DNA of 64,000 nucleotides from Chitinophagaceae bacterium (GTDB taxonomy: Bacteria > Bacteroidota > Bacteroidia > Chitinophagales > Chitinophagaceae), in the NCBI GenBank assembly GCA_016721085.1, contig JADKJI010000012.1:62001-126000 (forward strand), given 5' to 3'. The notes below the pieces were generated by a model, which had not been told where the DNA came from, ran no database searches, and saw only the letters and a program-made list of their open reading frames with translations. A program made the position numbers and the translations under genes. Shown here piece by piece: positions 62,960 through 64,000 of this stretch (the stretch's first letter is position 1; each line of letters starts with the position of its first letter).

Positions 62960-64000
62960 TCACTTCCTCCTCACAATCGCCTCCACTTCCTCCCGACTCA
63001 CCGCTTTCTGCTGGTCATCAATATTTATCACAATAAGGTATCCCTTATTGCCAGGAGTGGATGTAAACGCACTATAAAGATTGAATTGCTCGCTAACCAG
63101 GAGTCTGCCACTGGTTACATTCCAAATCTCCTTCGCACAAAGACATCCCAGAGTTGGAGAAATCGGGTAGTATGGCTTATCCTTAAAATATTCAGGATCG
63201 ATGGTTGTACCATGGGCTATTATTTCAGAACGACCAATTTTGCCAGCAAAAAATGATTCTGTAAGTGGTTGGTAATTTCTCCAAGACGGCGGAAGTAGTT
63301 GTTGGTAAGCAGTCATTGGTACTATCGATGAATCCCAATCATTATGGAAAAACTTTTTCAAACTATCCTCATAAGGCATTATCATCTGAATGTTGGGAGT
63401 AGGTCCTATGAAGTTGTTATTGGCAACTGCCGTTCCTAATATGCTATATATGCCTTGCGGTGAATTGCCATTAGTTAGAAAATAGGGTAATGATGATCCG
63501 GAACGGGCTAGTTGTTCGAAGATCATAATATGTCCATCACTTCGGCTTACAAAACTGCCATCTGCATTTTGTACAATCGCCATACCGGGATAATCTCTGT
63601 TCCATCGCTGAAAAGAATAAATAATTTTATTCCCTTTTTGCTGTTGATATTTGAATAAGTCTTGTAAGGATGGAGTGGCTTTTTTTCTGAATTGTTCCTG
63701 ATAGCTTAAGTACTTCTCCAATTCCAATAAAAGATCGTTGGAGTCGTAAGCGGGAAACTGCTCCACCATTTTTATCTTTAGATTATTCGCATTGTCCACT
63801 GTATTATTCTTCCTGAAAAGATATACTGCACACATTGCGAAAAGCTTTGGCTGCGATTCCTTTTCAATTACCTTTTGTATGTCCGAAGCGAATTCAGTTG
63901 GATATACAGCATACACAGCTTCTAACAATGCCCTCTTTGTATCGTATTGGAGGCTGTCATAATAAAGGAACATTTTCCTGAACCCATTTTCAACTGTTTC
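62960..64000 (-). CDS. Protein with L,D-transpeptidase-like C-terminus (5' end missing)
   Basis: The frame stays open to base 64000, so the N-terminus lies outside the window; about 346 residues are visible. The N-terminal part is helical and rich in charged residues. The second half shows NGNSPQGIYSILG and then EIIAHGTTIDP followed by SPTLGCLCAKEIWN. The pattern G.Y.I, HG and S..GC fits the YkuD-type L,D-transpeptidase active site (Cys in GCLC), though the spacing and flanking residues are unusual. The function would be peptidoglycan cross-linking or cleavage, but this is an inference. It ends beside the AGATGTCATCTC repeat. Confidence 0.5.
   Translation of the reverse strand, partial: ETVENGFRKMFLYYDSLQYDTKRALLEAVYAVYPTEFASDIQKVIEKESQPKLFAMCAVYLFRKNNTVDNANNLKIKMVEQFPAYDSNDLLLELEKYLSYQEQFRKKATPSLQDLFKYQQQKGNKIIYSFQRWNRDYPGMAIVQNADGSFVSRSDGHIMIFEQLARSGSSLPYFLTNGNSPQGIYSILGTAVANNNFIGPTPNIQMIMPYEDSLKKFFHNDWDSSIVPMTAYQQLLPPSWRNYQPLTESFFAGKIGRSEIIAHGTTIDPEYFKDKPYYPISPTLGCLCAKEIWNVTSGRLLVSEQFNLYSAFTSTPGNKGYLIVINIDDQQKAVSREEVEAIVRRK

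Noticed and set aside
1..64000. tRNA, rRNA or tmRNA genes
   Set aside because: I scanned the intergenic gaps for cloverleaf-like arms, the GGTTC..ATTCC core and CCA ends and saw none.

Overview
This window looks like the chromosome of a member of the Bacteroidota, most likely the order Chitinophagales (family Chitinophagaceae or close). The evidence is the moderate-to-low GC, start codons without Shine-Dalgarno sequences but with TTG/TAnnTTTG-type promoters, a type IX secretion sorting domain, many SusD-era style lipoproteins, DUF5916 and head-GIN proteins, LytTR signalling, and the ligase-associated Lhr helicase/PdeM pair. No plasmid, phage, transposase, CRISPR, rRNA or tRNA gene was recognised.

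Layout. 1-7009 (+): three secreted polysaccharide-degradation type proteins (a partial alpha/beta hydrolase, a DUF4838/discoidin protein and a GH35 beta-galactosidase), facing a CocE-type hydrolase (7434-9275, -). 9505-12927 (+): an XRE/S24 repressor and a CBM9-like/DUF5916 barrel protein. 12928-20855 (-): histone-deacetylase-like hydrolase, PdeM phosphoesterase, haem-binding protein, Lhr-type helicase, a small DUF2256 zinc-ribbon protein, a periplasmic-binding-like protein and guaA. 21136-30491: head-GIN lipoprotein, pbpC and, divergent from it, a 1796-residue alpha-2-macroglobulin. 31134-33028: three AT-rich genes of unknown function. 33291-39051: MORN-repeat proteins (one with a TonB C-terminus), an MFS transporter and an M14 peptidase. 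39257-44584: a TPR histidine kinase with its LytTR regulator, then two damaged surface-protein genes. 45030-50752: rpsT, sucA and odhB (2-oxoglutarate dehydrogenase) and a lipoprotein. 50820-55941: RsmB-like methyltransferase, a T9SS subtilase, a lipoprotein and mnmA. 56162-64000: a phosphodiesterase, a second M14 peptidase, ssb, an FAD oxidoreductase and a partial gene with an L,D-transpeptidase-like C-terminus.

Two features run through the whole window. First, nearly every non-trivial gap at gene 3' ends is filled by palindromic (hairpin) repeats of at least ten sequence families, often nested one inside another like Russian dolls; at 30495-33286 such arms bracket the AT-rich three-gene island, and two copies of one family show a compensating base-pair change. 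Second, at least seven genes are interrupted by one-base frameshifts that can almost all be repaired by adding one base to a short homopolymer run. This fits assembly or sequencing error better than gene decay, so I annotate these as single frameshifted CDSs. No computation or database search was run; family names come from motif recognition.
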